From: Cunninghamia lanceolata
Lineage: Eukaryota > Streptophyta > Pinopsida > Cupressales > Cupressaceae
DNA: 64,000 nucleotides
Direction of reading: 5' to 3'
NCBI GenBank assembly: GCA_027924645.1
Contig: BSBN01000334.1
Location: forward strand, 4,216,001 to 4,280,000
The notes beneath the pieces are model-generated. The model saw nothing but the letters and a program-made list of their open reading frames with translations, did no database searches and was not told the DNA's origin. Positions 43,295-54,606 of the stretch are shown here, piece by piece. A program made the position numbers and the translations under genes. Within the stretch, counting starts at the first letter, position 1; the number at the start of each line of letters is the position of its first letter.

Positions 43295-44351
43295 CCTAGG
43301 TTGTCCTCCTTGATTTCTTTCTTGCAGGTTATAATTTGAGGATTCAAATGCCCTATGACCTTCTTCTCCACATCTAAAACAAGTGAAAGGCCTTCTCTGG
43401 TTTTCCCATCCTCTACTGCCACCATAACCTCTACCTCTTTGAAATCCCCTTCCTCGTTCTTGATTCAGAGGATCTTGTCAAGTGTCTACTTGTTTTTCCA
43501 ATCCATGGGATGACTCTCCCCCTACCATAATTTGAACCTCCTCAAAATGGGGTTGATGTACCCCCTGTTCCTCCTCTATTCCTCTGATGGTACTATCTAT
43601 TTTGTTTTTCTTTAGCCTTTAGAGCCAATTGGTAAGCCTCTTCCATACTGTTGAGTCGATGCATGCTCAATTCATCTTGAATAGAGAATTTCAGGCCATT
43701 CACATATCTAGCAACCATCTGTTCATCAGTTTCTTGATGCTCTATACATATAGCCAGCATATAAAACTCATTTGTATAATCTTGCATAGGAGAGAGGTTC
43801 TGCTTTAAATTTTTAAACCTATGAAAAAGGGTTTACATATAATCTATAGGCAAAATTTTTTCTCTCAACTTCTTCTCCATTTTATTCCATGTCCTAATCT
43901 TATCCTTGTCTTTCCTTGTTCGTTCCTTTTGAATATGATCACACCAAATCATTGCATGACCCTTTAATTTGGTGCATACGAATTTCACCTTCTTTTCCTC
44001 TGTCATGGATTTCCATTCAAAAAAAAATTTCATGTCATTCAACCAATGTATCAACTCCTCTGGTTTAAGACTACCTGCATAATCTGAAACATCTACCTTG
44101 ATCCCTTCATTTTTCCCTTCTAAGGCCTTGAGCATCCTCTCTTCAAAACTCATGCCTTCTAATTCTTCTTCTTCATGTTCTATATCTTGATTTGCACCTC
44201 CTCGACCTATCTCTTCATCAGATTTGTCTCCTCCTCTACCTAGTCTTTGGTTTTCCATCCATGTTGTAAGTTCTGCTATTTGTCTTTGCAGATTTTGCAT
44301 TTCTATATGCATCTGGGCAAGACCGCCTCTTCCTCTTCCTCTCCCAGCCAT
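43295..44351 (-). pseudogene. Chromovirus gag, interrupted
   Basis: The ATG at 44,351 lies seven bases after the primer-binding site and begins MAGRGRGRGGLAQMH. The retrotransposon gag core (ELIHWLNDMKFFFEWKSM ... KVKFVCTKLKGHA) precedes a stop at 43,833, and the same frame resumes at 43,787. Near 43,380 a zinc knuckle CFRCGEEGHRAFES is present but its last Cys has become Ser, so RNA binding would be impaired. Confidence 0.85.
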
Positions 44352-44357
44352 CTTCTT

Positions 44358-44369
44358 GCTCTGATACTA
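44358..44369 (-). other. Primer-binding site of the chromovirus
   Basis: Minus-strand TAGTATCAGAGC, one base off the initiator tRNA-Met complement TGGTATCAGAGC, two bases from the LTR. Confidence 0.8.
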
Positions 44370-44371
44370 GA

Positions 44372-44896
44372 TGATGTAGCCAACAACATACACTCAATAA
44401 AATTGTGCCATTAATCATGTGTGCGAGCCAAAGATTTTGAACACTAGAAAAAAAAAACTTCTATTCACCAACTCTCCTACTACAATAAGAGAAAACTCTC
44501 TTATATCCAAGAAAACAAAAAAAATAAAAAATTACCTTTTTTGGCAGATTTCGACAATTTTTAGATTTTGCCATTTTAGGTAATTTTACAATCATATCTT
44601 GAGAATCAAATTTTTTTCCAAAAACTTCCTAAAGCTAAGGTAGGATGAAAAGCCAACTAACATCCTAAATTTGAAACATGAGTTTCAAGTTATTAAAAAA
44701 AGCATGTTTTAAAAAACTAGAAAAAAACACTAAATTGTCATTTTGAGGGCCAAGATTAAAGTTTCAAGCCCAAAAAAAGTGCCAAGACGAGGTCCAACTG
44801 ACTAGGATGGGTTGGGAAACCACCATCCACCTATAAAATTTCATGGAAAAGCCACATCTGAGTCAAAAGTTATGACCTTCAGAAGTCCTTGCATCA
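44372..44896 (-). repeat. 5' LTR of the chromovirus
   Basis: 525 bp with TGATG...CATCA ends, matching 39,254-39,768 along its whole length. Confidence 0.92.
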
Positions 44897-44901
44897 TATC
44901 T

Positions 44902-45510
44902 TCTTCATGCTATTCCTAACAAATAATAGGTTTGACATTAAGTTTTTATTTTCAAACATTAATTGATAATTTGGAAAAGAAATTGTTGATATAACCATGG
45001 TAGGAGGATCCAACAAAGGATTGCCTAGATATGTAGGCAACAATAATAACAGACACACAAAAATTACTGCAAGCCATAGAAAATCACACAAAACACCATA
45101 ATTTATTCATTAACATAAGATTGAATAATTATTGTTGTGTTTACAACCACCTAACTTGACACAATATTCTCAATGGTAACATGTACAATATAACTTGAGA
45201 ATTATTCTACTATCCTACTATAATGACATCCACTTAGCCCCCTATATGTTTCATGAAACTAAATTCCACATCATACTCCTTATTCATTTACTCCACCTCT
45301 CAAACCTCACCCATCATTGTTTAAAGTCACACTCTAACCTTCTACCATACCATGTCTTCGTTTGCTTTTTAGGAATTTTCAACCAATTATATATAGCATC
45401 CTCAATTTTCCCAAATGATTTACATTGGCAAAAAAATAGCACAAAACTTGAACCTAGATGAAATGTCTCATCGACTTGTTATAACAAACTTAGAATTCCA
45501 ATGTCTAAAC
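44902..45510. other. Spacer between chromovirus and second copia
   Basis: The first ~20 bases continue the LTR-like DNA interrupted by the chromovirus. The rest is AT-rich, with no motif-bearing frame and no repeats. Confidence 0.4.
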
Positions 45511-46955
45511 TGTTGAAATACACACGACAACTGAGAGGGGGGGGGTAAGTTAGTTGTCACAAAAACTTAACTTCATAAACCATCAACTACTTAATTTTTG
45601 ATAATCAAATTTAACCATGAATGCATGAAACCATAGACTAAATCATTATCACACATTCAACATAGTACACACTAGATTTTTATGTGGAAAACCCTAAAAG
45701 GGAAAAACCACGGTGGGTGTTAGTCCACAGAAAATATGAGTTATAACAATACTAAAATATAGAGGCTCATTGCCTACATGGCTCAGTACCTAAATTGCTC
45801 ACCTCAAGAATGGCTCACTGCCAAAGTGGTGAACTGATTAAGTAGCATCTACTCCATTCCTGGCTTCAGTTCGACTAAAGCACAAGATAACTTTTTTGCT
45901 CTACTCTTTCACACCTTCACTCTTATCTCTTCATATTCGCACACACATGTATTTTTTCACAATTACATTACAAGTCTTTATACAAGTCATCAACCTTAGA
46001 ATGTACATCAAGGTCAAAAATACATTCATCAACTGTTGGAACAATCTCCAAGGTCGGCATTACAAAAACATACATAGGAATAGGTCTACACCTATTACAA
46101 AATTTAGCTACAGAAAGATGTAAAGATGTATGCCGATCACACCAAGTCTTAGCTGGGACTCAAACACAATCCTCCCTGCCACAACATGCTTCTACAATCT
46201 TCAATGCATCTCCACAAATAGTGAAAACAACCAAGTCAGCCAAGACTCTCCAGTTAACACTAGGTCTTCTAAGAACATTCTTCTTTCATTATCCAAACTT
46301 CTCTTTGTAGACCAATCCAAAGGTAGGAGCACAGTCAAGAGACATCCTCAAGCACATTGTAATCACCAAGAACAACCGCACGATCTCTTTCCACTCTGTC
46401 AAGAAGATTCTTCAAACTGAAGCACATAACCAACACTGCCAGCCACTGTCATAATGAAAAGTTCGCTTGCAGACCACAAAATCATGAACCATTGGAGTTG
46501 AAAGCACATAACATCATCTCATACTTAAATCTAAAACTGCAGATCAAAATACTTCAATGCGGAAGAATGCAGAGAATAATACTTTCTCCCTGTCATTGCC
46601 AAACATACAGAAAAAGTTGTTTTCACTCTGGTGAATATAACTCACTCAATTATTCATACCGGAGGCTCAAACTTGAAACATAGCATCTTCAGATGTGCCT
46701 CTAAATAACTTCCAATCTGTAGAAAAAGATATTCATCTTTCAAGAAATGTAGAGAAATCTACTAGAATGTTCTTTTGTAATACACAAGAAACTCTGTAAC
46801 ACATTGTTTCCACCAGAGGAGCCAATTTTCTCAATATCTAGATCTCCAAGACTCACGTAGGCAAATACAAAGCTTCTAACTCATTACAATCAAGCATCAA
46901 AACAAGAGCACAATTGACACTAATGACAACACCGATTTCGTACATACATACAACA
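45511..46955 (-). repeat. 3' LTR of the second copia, 1,445 bp
   Basis: Minus-strand start TGTTGTATGTATG directly after GGAGGAGAT, end ATTTCAACA. Near its end are CCCCCCCCTCTCAGTTG and CCCACCGTGGTTTTTCCC, as in the other copia LTR. Confidence 0.85.
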
Positions 46956-47257
46956 ATCTCCTCCTTTGTCATTGATGGCAACATATGATGTGAAAAATTG
47001 AAAAGACCAACAAAACAAAATTCTCCCCCTTTATTTTTACACATCTACATTCTTTCTCCCCCTGAGTTTTTCATATGATTTCTCTCCCCCATTGACATCA
47101 ATGGCAAAGGGGACATACTTGCATTCTGCTACTCTGATCCAACTGAACTGTTACCAACACATTTAGCTACTCCCACTGAGAGGTAGCTCCCAAAACATCA
47201 ATCCAGATCAAACAATGTGACTTTGAGCACCACTGGATTGATGCATTCTCATGCATC
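46956..47257 (-). other. Copia 3' untranslated region and polypurine tract
   Basis: Several purine-rich runs appear on the minus strand (GGGGGAGAA, GGGGGAGAAA). The last, AAAGGAGGAGAT, abuts the LTR. Confidence 0.75.
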
Positions 47258-47920
47258 CTAGTTTAGGATAGGAGGGGTAATCACCCCTAACTTTTCTCTA
47301 AGATACTCAAAACTATCCTTAGGTAGAGGCTTGATGAAGATATCTGCAATCTGGTCCTTTGTGGACACATATTCCAACTTTACTTCATTCTTTGTCACCT
47401 TTTCTCTCAAAAAGTGATACCTTATATATATATGCTTTGTTCTTGAGTGCATCACTAGATTCTTGAAAATATTTATGGCACTTGTATTGTCACACAAGAT
47501 TGCAATTGGATCTTCATAAACAACTCTTTTATCCTTGAAAGTTTGGTTCATCCATAACACTTGAGTACAACAACATGCTGCTGCAATATACTCTACTTCT
47601 ACAGTGGACAAAGAGATTGAATCTGGTTTCTTGCTTAGCCATGAAACCAATCTATTTCTCAAGAAGAAGGCACCTCCACTTATACTATTAATGTCATTAA
47701 CATCTCCAACACAATCAACATCTATATAAGCACTAAGAGTAAAATCATTATCCTTCAGATACCATAAGCCATGATCTAGAGTGCCTTTTAAATACCCCAG
47801 GATTCTCTTTACTGCCATCACATGTGATTCTCTTGGATCAACTTGAAATCTTGCAACATGACAAAATACATGCATAATATCAAGTCTGGTTTGAGTTAGA
47901 TAAAGTAATCCTCCAATCAT
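47258..47920 (-). pseudogene. Copia RNase H, frame intact over 220 codons
   Basis: It begins MIGGLLYLTQTRLDI and contains GYLKGTLDHGLWYLKD, AYIDVDCVGDVND, SLSTVEVEYIAAACC, ILCDNTSAI, HIYIRYHFLREKV and STKDQIADIFIKPL, and ends in TAG at 47,258-47,260. The RNase H frame is open, but the polyprotein upstream is broken, so it is not expressed as an enzyme. Confidence 0.85.
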
Positions 47921-49036
47921 GGATCTATACTTTTTCTCATCAGTCTTGGGTGATTCATCAATTTTTTGTTAGTTTGTAGCTAGTCACCATGGGAGTACAT
48001 ACTAGTTTAGAGTCTTCCATCCCAAACTTATTTAACAACTCTTTCACATACTTAGATTGAGATATGAAGATTCCTTTATCTGATTGATTGATTGATTTAC
48101 AAACCCAAAAGGAAATTCATCTCACCAAACATAGACATCTCAAATTCTTTCTGCATTTCACCAACAAATTTCATACACATACCTTCATTTCCTCCAAAGA
48201 TGATATCATCAACAAAGACTTCAACAATCAAAATTTCATCACCATTAATCTTGAAATAAAGATTACTATTAGCAGTGCCTTTACTGAATCTGAACTATAA
48301 TAAGTACTTATCTAACCTTGCATACCATGCCCTAGGAGCTTGCTTGAGTCCATATAATTCTTTCTTCAACTTGCATACCATATCACCTTGATTTGATGGT
48401 TGGAATCCTTCCAGTTGGTTGGTACAGACTTCCTCTTCTAACTCACCATTCAGGAATGCAGACTTCATGTCCATCTGATATACTTTGAAATCTCTATGGG
48501 CTACAAATGCCAGAAACATTCTAATTGCTTCAATCCAAGATACTGGAGCAAAAGTCTCCTTAAAATCTATTCTTTCAATTTTAGAATATCCTTTATGCAC
48601 AAGTCTTTCTTTATTCCTTACAACTTCTCCATTTTCATTCAACTTATTCCTGAAGACCCATTTGGTTCCAATAATATTTTTCTTAGCATGTCTAGGAACT
48701 AATTCCAATGTTTCATTCTTCTCTATCTACATTAGTTCTTCTTTCATTGCCTTAACCTAATTTTGATTATTGAAAGCTTCATTCACGGTTTTTGGTTCAA
48801 CTGTAGAGAGCAAATAGTAATTCACTTGCTCTTCTATAGCTCTTTTCCTTGTCAATACTCCTTTCTCTTTGTCTCCAATAATTTGATTTTCAGAGTGATT
48901 GATTCTTACATACTTGGGAGTCTTAGCAATTTATGGAGCCTTTTCTTCTTCACTTTGATTGTCTTCTTGTTCAACCTTTTCTTCATAAGTTATATCAGTA
49001 GGTTCATCCAACTCATAGCCACTCTGATATGATGTT
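47921..49036 (-). pseudogene. Copia reverse transcriptase and upstream linker, broken
   Basis: RT motifs: GTKWVFRNKLNENGEV, RLVHKGYSK, YQMDMKSAFLNGEL, GLKQAPRAWYARLDK, then after stops and a frameshift VEVFVDDIIFGG (near 48,215), so the Asp pair remains. Upstream of RT an acidic linker (DEPTDITYEEKVEQEDNQ) reaches about 49,036, where homology stops abruptly. Confidence 0.82.
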
Positions 49037-49059
49037 TTTACTATTAAAAACTAGTTATC

Positions 49060-49429
49060 AAAGGAGATGCAAAAAAATTTACAATTTAACTCCAATTTTT
49101 TTTAAAAAATATATTTAGAATCTACAAATAAAATGTCACAAATCACTAGTTCACATCATCTTCAAATTCCTAATGTTTTAGCCGCTATAGGTGTTTGAAT
49201 GTGAAGATTTAGTTCAAAATGTTGGACAAAAGGTGTAACCCATTATTATGGGATGACCCCTAACCTACCTCGCCCACCTCCTAAATGGAACTATAACAAG
49301 TAGACACTAGGGCCAACTCCTCAGGGATGTCCTCATCAAATTGTTGTAATACGTGTTTAACACGATGAGCCTTGACTTGATCATTTTGATCTGAAACCTC
49401 GGACACCCCACTACATTACTTTAAGATTT
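49060..49429. other. Spacer, no gene recognised
   Basis: Contains a possible further decayed extension of the neighbouring minus-strand PMD-like frame (an acidic stretch near 49,300-49,400) but no motif. Confidence 0.35.
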
Positions 49430-50205
49430 TGCCATCCCAAGTCCAAGCTCCCTCCATATCAAGATAAGGATCAAAGATCATATCCTCATCTGTGAGAGTA
49501 GCCACAGTGTGCAAAGAAGCATCAAAATAACCCATTTGCATCCATCTAGCTTCTCTTAGTAATCATCTGTCAAGAATTAGAACACATTTCTTATAGGGCT
49601 TGATGTGCTCAGAAATCCAAGTCATAATCAAAGAAGAGTGGTCAAAAGCTAGAGCCCCTCATCATGCGATGTGATAGAAGTCCCTGTACACCATGGCCAA
49701 AATTTCTAGCCCCCAAGCATAGAACTTGCCCTCCTCAAGACCATGTATGATGGGTACCCAACACCATATCAGGCAATTTGAGGCCTTGTCTCCAGACAAC
49801 CTCGATTCAATCAAACCAACCAAGAACTGCCTCAAGAGAGGAATGTGAAGTTGTGGCATTGAAGTAATCTGGTCTCCTATCTAGTCCTCGAGGCAACTAA
49901 CCCCCATGAACTCTACCCAAGATTTCTTGTCCTCAAAGGACTCATTAGAAGGAAGGACGAGAGGATGTCTTCTCACAAGAACTCTAACAATCCTATAAAC
50001 ATCAAACAAAGTGATAGTCTACTCTCCTAAAACATGTGAGAACCTGAAAGTATTCCTGTCTACATCCCAGTAAGTCAGAATGTTGCAACATATGCATGAC
50101 ACATGGTGAACAACTAGCACATGGAAGACTCTAGCTAGGCTTGCCCTCCTCAAGATATCACAGTCCTCATCACTCAATGAAACAAACATCTCTTAGAGCC
50201 ACACT
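49430..50205 (-). pseudogene. Plant mobile domain (PMD)-like coding relic
   Basis: One minus-strand frame with four or five stops reads in order: LSDEDCDILRRASLARVFHV, NTFRFSHVLGE then TAG in the Trp position, TITLFDVYRIVRVLVRRHPL, a ~70-residue linker, then LLRQFLVGLI and FYAWGLEILAMVYRDFYHI. The pattern F.F..GE.TITL.DV followed ~100 residues later by AWG...LA.+YR.+ is that of the plant mobile domain, found in MAIN-like host proteins and carried by some retrotransposons and Mutator-like elements. Stops make it non-functional. Whether it was a host gene or a transposon passenger cannot be told here. Confidence 0.5.
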
Positions 50206-50419
50206 TGCTCTCTGTAGGCATTCCATCAGATACGCGTCTTGCCAATCAAAAATAACTTTAGATTAGATCTCTTAAACTTCCAAAAATCCCTAAAAAGCGT
50301 ATAATCATAAAAAATTACAATAAACATGTGAATACAATTGTCATATCAAGTCAGATCAGAGAAAAAAGAATGACAGAAAACATCAAATTTCAAGCATAAT
50401 TTACCCAAGAGGGTTGCCG

Positions 50420-50570
50420 CCAGGGCGACCTAGATGACTATGGGATCTCCCCCCGACAACCCTATTGTCTGCAGGATCTCCTCTCAGGAGACCCTATTGC
50501 CAGATAGATCTCCTCCCAGGAGACCTACCTAACAAAAGGGGTGACCCTAAGTGGAGATCCCTAGAGTGAA
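50420..50570. repeat. Repeated short palindromes TCTCCT-N3-AGGAGA
   Basis: Three consecutive ~35-bp units share GATCTCC(C/T). Two hold perfect dyads, TCTCCTCTCAGGAGA (about 50,483-50,497) and TCTCCTCCCAGGAGA (about 50,508-50,522). The first unit, GATCTCCCCCCGACAACC, is a degenerate copy. Confidence 0.6.
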
Positions 50571-50747
50571 AAGTGCCCTAAAATCTTCATTTCTTAGCCA
50601 ATTCTAGAAAATGAAAGACCTATCCTACTCTAAATGATGAAACAGAGACAATGTAACAAGAAGAATCACCAAAAATAGAAAAATTGAAGAGATTTTTTCA
50701 TAAACTTTAACCTAGGGTTTAGAAAGGATTTTTCACTATTTTCATAC

Positions 50748-50786
50748 TTGATTCTCTGTGGCTGAGGAAGAGGCAGCCATCTTCAT
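50748..50786 (-). CDS. Candidate first exon of a decayed gene
   Basis: Minus-strand ATG at 50,786 (and again at 50,780) opens MKMAASSSATENQ, a typical plant N-terminus, and reaches a possible splice donor CAA|GTATG before an in-frame TGA at 50,742. It lies 0.6 kb upstream of the PMD-like relic on the same strand. Very short and unsupported by a visible second exon, so speculative. Confidence 0.2.
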
Positions 50787-50999
50787 GATCACCTCGACGA
50801 TACCTTCTTGAAGACTGCTCACACGATTGATTCCATCACCGATTCACTTTGATCTCACTAATTTGCTTGATAAGCTTGCCCTTAGCTTAGTTTCTTTTAT
50901 GCATTCTTTGATTAGTTTTTTGCTTTTATGCATCTTTGGTGCATCATTTTATTTGCATTCATTCTTACAGGTCTCACTGACAAAGGTAAGCAACCAGTC

Positions 51000-52157
51000 A
51001 ATCTATCACAATCCATGGTAAGTCTGTCATTTTAGTTTTCATTATTCATTTTGATATATTTAAATGCTAGGCTAATACTAGTTATTGTAGGTACAATTGC
51101 AGAAAAATCAACAACAGGTAGGGCCTAGTTCGGGAATAGTACCTACCTTTCATGTAGATTACCATCCCCGAGGGGGTAAATATTGTAAGCACAAAAATCA
51201 TGCACAACCTCCACGAGGACCCCTATGATGATTTTAATCCTTGTCACGTACATGTAAGCATGAAATAATGTCCTCTAAGAAGTAGACCTCTTGATGATGT
51301 GTCATTTCTTTCATCTTGTCTTGTTTCCTCTTTGTCATTTTCCCTCTCTCTTTGTCGTCGACGCTTTTCAACACTTTTGTGACACTTGTCGAATTGTGTT
51401 TTCTGAGCTTTCAGCTATGTTCCTAAGCCTTGTAAGCATCTTTTAGGTGAGTTTTCACCTTTTCCTTATGTTTTTCATCCTCTCCACCCTCTATAAGCCT
51501 TATAGAGGTCCCCCGGATCCAGCTCCAACTTTTGGATTTTAGTTTCACTCAACCAATCCAAATCTCCTCCTATTATTTTCAGATCTCCCCCTGGGAGATC
51601 TTGCAATGCAAGTGGAGATTTGGATTCTTGTACATGACTGACCTATTTTTGGAGGTAGATCACCTCATTTTCATCTTCTCTTTCATCTCTCATCATGCAC
51701 TTCCTCTCAGACCCTTTTTTCTGAATCTCCTACCAAGAAACCCTCTTTTTGTAGGATCTCCCCCCTGAGAGACCCAATGTCACCCCCAGGTGACCCTACT
51801 AGCAAAAGAGGTGAAAAAAACTTGAGTTTCTTGCTCAAAATGGCTTTGTTTTTGCCTGTTTTTCTTCTAGTTCGCATGATTTTTGATGCCTAATATGGAT
51901 TTGACTATTTCATGCACCCACACATGTAAAATTAACTCCATTTGATCTAAAATTAACAACCCATTCTTCCTCATACATTCTTCCAACTCCAATTCCTCTT
52001 TAGTGATAAGCTATTATTGATTTATCACTCTCAAATCAACTGAGTTTACTAGGAAATCAATCTAGTTCACTTCGTAATCAATCCTTGTTAACTCATCAAT
52101 CAATTGAGTTAAATTCTCAATCAATTCCCTTTTTCCAACTTATAAATACCCCCTCCC
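51000..52157. other. Intergenic DNA with a second set of GATCTCC palindromes
   Basis: GATCTCC-CCCTG-GGAGATC (about 51,581-51,599) and GGATCTCCCCCCTGAGAGACC (about 51,749-51,769) resemble the units at 50,420-50,570, including a following CCTA(C)..AGCAAAAGAGGTGA phrase. No coding region recognised. Bases 52,153-52,157 (CTCCC) would be the left target duplication of the next element. Confidence 0.5.
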
Positions 52158-53129
52158 TGTTGGTCATGATGTTAGTCATTCGCAAACATAGAATAAAAGT
52201 TACACAACAACCTTTACTCATCTTGAAAGATACGATGAATTCAAAGAATTCATGATCCCAAGTCTCCGTTGATTAGGTCTTAATCTACTAACGTTACTCA
52301 GTGGTTGATGTGTGTTGCTGTTTTCCATTCAGGGGCCTTACGTGTTTCTGCAAAGTTCATCATCATTATCTTCAAATATCCTGCTCTGGATGTTTGCTCC
52401 GCATAAATCTCCAACAATTCTACCTCTGCACTATGAATTTAGTCAAATAATGTGCCTACAGGCTGATATTTGCATGATTTCTATCATTATTTATGATTCT
52501 TTGCATGATATTTTCAATAATACATGCATTTAACTCAAATATGCTAATGATCTTCAGTTACCTATGGGATTTCAGCATATTTCACTGTTTCTACTTGTTA
52601 TTTATCATGATTTGCAGTTATGGTGATGAATTTATGAAATTAAAAGAAGAAAAAGGGTTAAGAAATGAGATTCCCAAAACTACTGGACTTAGATCACTGA
52701 TCCACATACAAGCTCCCATACATGCAATGAAAAGAAGGAAAACTAGAAATCATACTTCACCAGGACATTCCACAAATCCGCATGATCTAGTGCAAATCTT
52801 TAAAGGAAAAGTTGACAACAACATGTAATGAAATGAAAGCGCTTCCAGTTGAACACAGCATTCACCAGTACATATCCAGAAATCAACAAGAAGATTACGT
52901 AAAATTTACAATCAGGATGTAATCTGAAACTTCATATCCATTCAGTATGCTCAAGAACAGGTACATTTACAGTGATCTGAAGAAAGAACCTTGACATTTC
53001 AACAATTCTATCCTCATTAGCCTCAGTAATCCGATCTCCTAATTGAGTCTACAGTAATTAACTTTTATGCGCCAGATGCGTCTGTGTATTCTAATGTATC
53101 TCCCCTTCTTTAATGACAAGCTCTGGTTC

Positions 53130-53137
53130 TTATATAG
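53130..53137 (-). promoter_or_regulatory. TATA box of the Tat LTR
   Basis: Minus-strand CTATATAAGAACC, about 1.46 kb into the inferred LTR. Transcription would start near 53,100, dividing it into U3 of ~1.5 kb and R-U5 of ~0.95 kb. Expected to recur in the 5' LTR outside the window. Confidence 0.5.
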
Positions 53138-54115
53138 AACAACTGCCAAAAAACGGTTACAACGATCCAAGGATCAGGATCCTCTCATAACAAACAACGG
53201 TCCAGATGAAAAGCACATGCCTCGTCAATTGGCAAATGCACAGTTGGCACGGAATATTCCAGCATCTTCAACTTGATTCGGTCTCCAGTTGGCGAACAAC
53301 ATATTTGACAATATCCTCCTCATTTCTGGCTCATGTTGCCTCCATGCGCAACTTTGTAATGCTCAGCCTCAGCAGCAGCATCATGACTTCAATGCTCATC
53401 TTCAGCAGCAGCATCATGACTTCCTGCAAATAAACAGACAAACATTAAGTTCATCATCATATGGATAAACAACAGGAAGTAAACATTTTATTAAACATAC
53501 CTCCCAATGTGCAGCTACAGGCAATCAGGCTTTACCTGTGGAAAATATGCACTAAATGCATAAACAGCATTAAAACAACTAGGTCAACCCTCGTTGACCA
53601 AAATCAGGCAGTCGGGCTTTTAAATTTCTATCGTTTCAAATTTTCCCGCCCATTTCCATGTGTATCGGGTTCAAATATGATCATGCATGTCAAAATATAC
53701 AAGGAAATAACCGCTCTTAACAAATTACTTCACATCTGGCTTTGCATGCTCTGTTTGTATGCTTCGGGTCATCATCATCATGTTCGCATCAGTGCGACCA
53801 CATATGATCAGGTTGACAATATTAGACTTGGCCGACGGCAACAGTTATACCTACGCCGAAAATCATGATGATGACCAACTCTATGTCTTCTATCTAGCTG
53901 TAGGATATTGTGGCAATTGATGCTCCTCCCCTCCGAATTGTCTGATGAAAAGCACATCAGGATGTTTCGTTTCTGCATATTGGGGAAAGAAAGACATCAT
54001 CGTCATCATCATGATGAAGACAAATAGGAGGTTTTGGAATATGATCCTGCAGCTGAGGAAAGGAATATGATGGTGATGTCATCGTCATATTCGGGCTTCA
54101 TTAAAATGCAAAGGA

Positions 54116-54484
54116 TGACGTCACCGTCATGTTTCGTTAAGATCAGGGGATAAATGCAAGATCGGGTCACCTAAGGAAGATGATCGGGTGATGAATGCAA
54201 AATGACCCCTTTGCGGCCAAGGTAACCCTCTCGAAAGATCAGGATGATGATGATGATCATCATCATCATATCCGCACTAGGTGATTTAAAATATGATCCT
54301 GCTGAAGGTCCAGATGACGCCATCAGGATATCTGGGGCTTTTTTTAATCTTAGAACATGACGTCATCGTCATCATCATATTGGCGAACAGGATCATGCCT
54401 TGGAAAATATCCTGCCGAAGGAGAAGGTGATGGTGACGTCATGCTGATATTTGCTTCTTCGTTTATCAGGTCGGGATGACGTCA
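54116..54484. promoter_or_regulatory. Four TGACGTCA sites in the U3 of the Tat LTR
   Basis: Exact palindromic octamers at 54,116-54,123, 54,358-54,365, 54,434-54,441 and 54,477-54,484, with near copies TGATGTCA (near 54,073) and TGACGCCA (near 54,314). TGACG-core palindromes are classical binding sites for plant bZIP factors, including TGA-type factors. Placement within 500 bp of the LTR start fits an enhancer. Confidence 0.55.
54244..54269. repeat. 26-bp perfect palindrome of ATG/CAT repeats
   Basis: (ATG)4-AT-(CAT)4, a perfect dyad. It lies in a zone (53.4-55.3 kb) rich in CATCATGATGATG runs that can fold in both DNA and RNA. Confidence 0.8.
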
Positions 54485-54595
54485 TCAGGATATTTGCAAA
54501 AGGTTATACTTCTCGGCAGGAGGATATTGCGAAATGTCGGGTAGACAAACAAGATCATGATGATCTTGTCAACATGACTTAGGAATGAAATATCA

Positions 54596-54606
54596 CCCTC
54601 CCCTTT
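54596..54606 (-). other. Polypurine tract of the Tat element
   Basis: Minus-strand AAAGGGGAGGG directly before the inferred LTR start TGATAT. Confidence 0.6.

Larger units (their letters stand above)
39254..44896 (-). mobile_element. Complete Ty3/gypsy chromovirus, inactivated, 5.6 kb
   Basis: LTRs of 515 bp (39,254-39,768) and 525 bp (44,372-44,896) have TGATG...CATCA ends. The 5-mer TATCT flanks both sides (39,249-39,253 and 44,897-44,901), a perfect target-site duplication. On the minus strand come a tRNA-Met-type primer site, gag, protease, RT, RNase H, integrase and a C-terminal chromodomain, then a polypurine tract. Small size and short LTRs resemble the Reina or Galadriel groups, which I cannot separate by eye. 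Several frameshifts and active-site changes make it non-autonomous. Confidence 0.93.
45511..49036 (-). mobile_element. Second 5'-truncated Ty1/copia element
   Basis: On the minus strand: RT and RNase H relics, a polypurine tract (complement of 46,956-46,968) and one full LTR (45,511-46,955). Protease, integrase, gag, primer site and 5' LTR are missing; homology to copia proteins ends near 49,036. It is related to the copia at 21.2-26.1 kb in RT/RNase H sequence and in LTR end blocks. Confidence 0.85.
52158..54595 (-). repeat. 3' LTR of the Tat element, inferred 2,438 bp
   Basis: The left end is fixed by the second copy. The right end is inferred: plus-strand ATATCA at 54,590-54,595 gives a minus-strand LTR start TGATAT directly after AAAGGGGAGGG, an ideal polypurine tract. 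A TATA box and a set of TGACGTCA sites lie inside in the positions expected of U3. The true end cannot be confirmed because the other LTR is cut by the window. Confidence 0.7.

Noticed and set aside
53090..53106. Polypyrimidine run TCTCCCCTTCTTT as the Tat polypurine tract
   Set aside because: It would put the LTR end at TA instead of CA and leave the TATA box just outside; the tract at 54,596-54,606 fits TG...CA ends and keeps the promoter inside the LTR.
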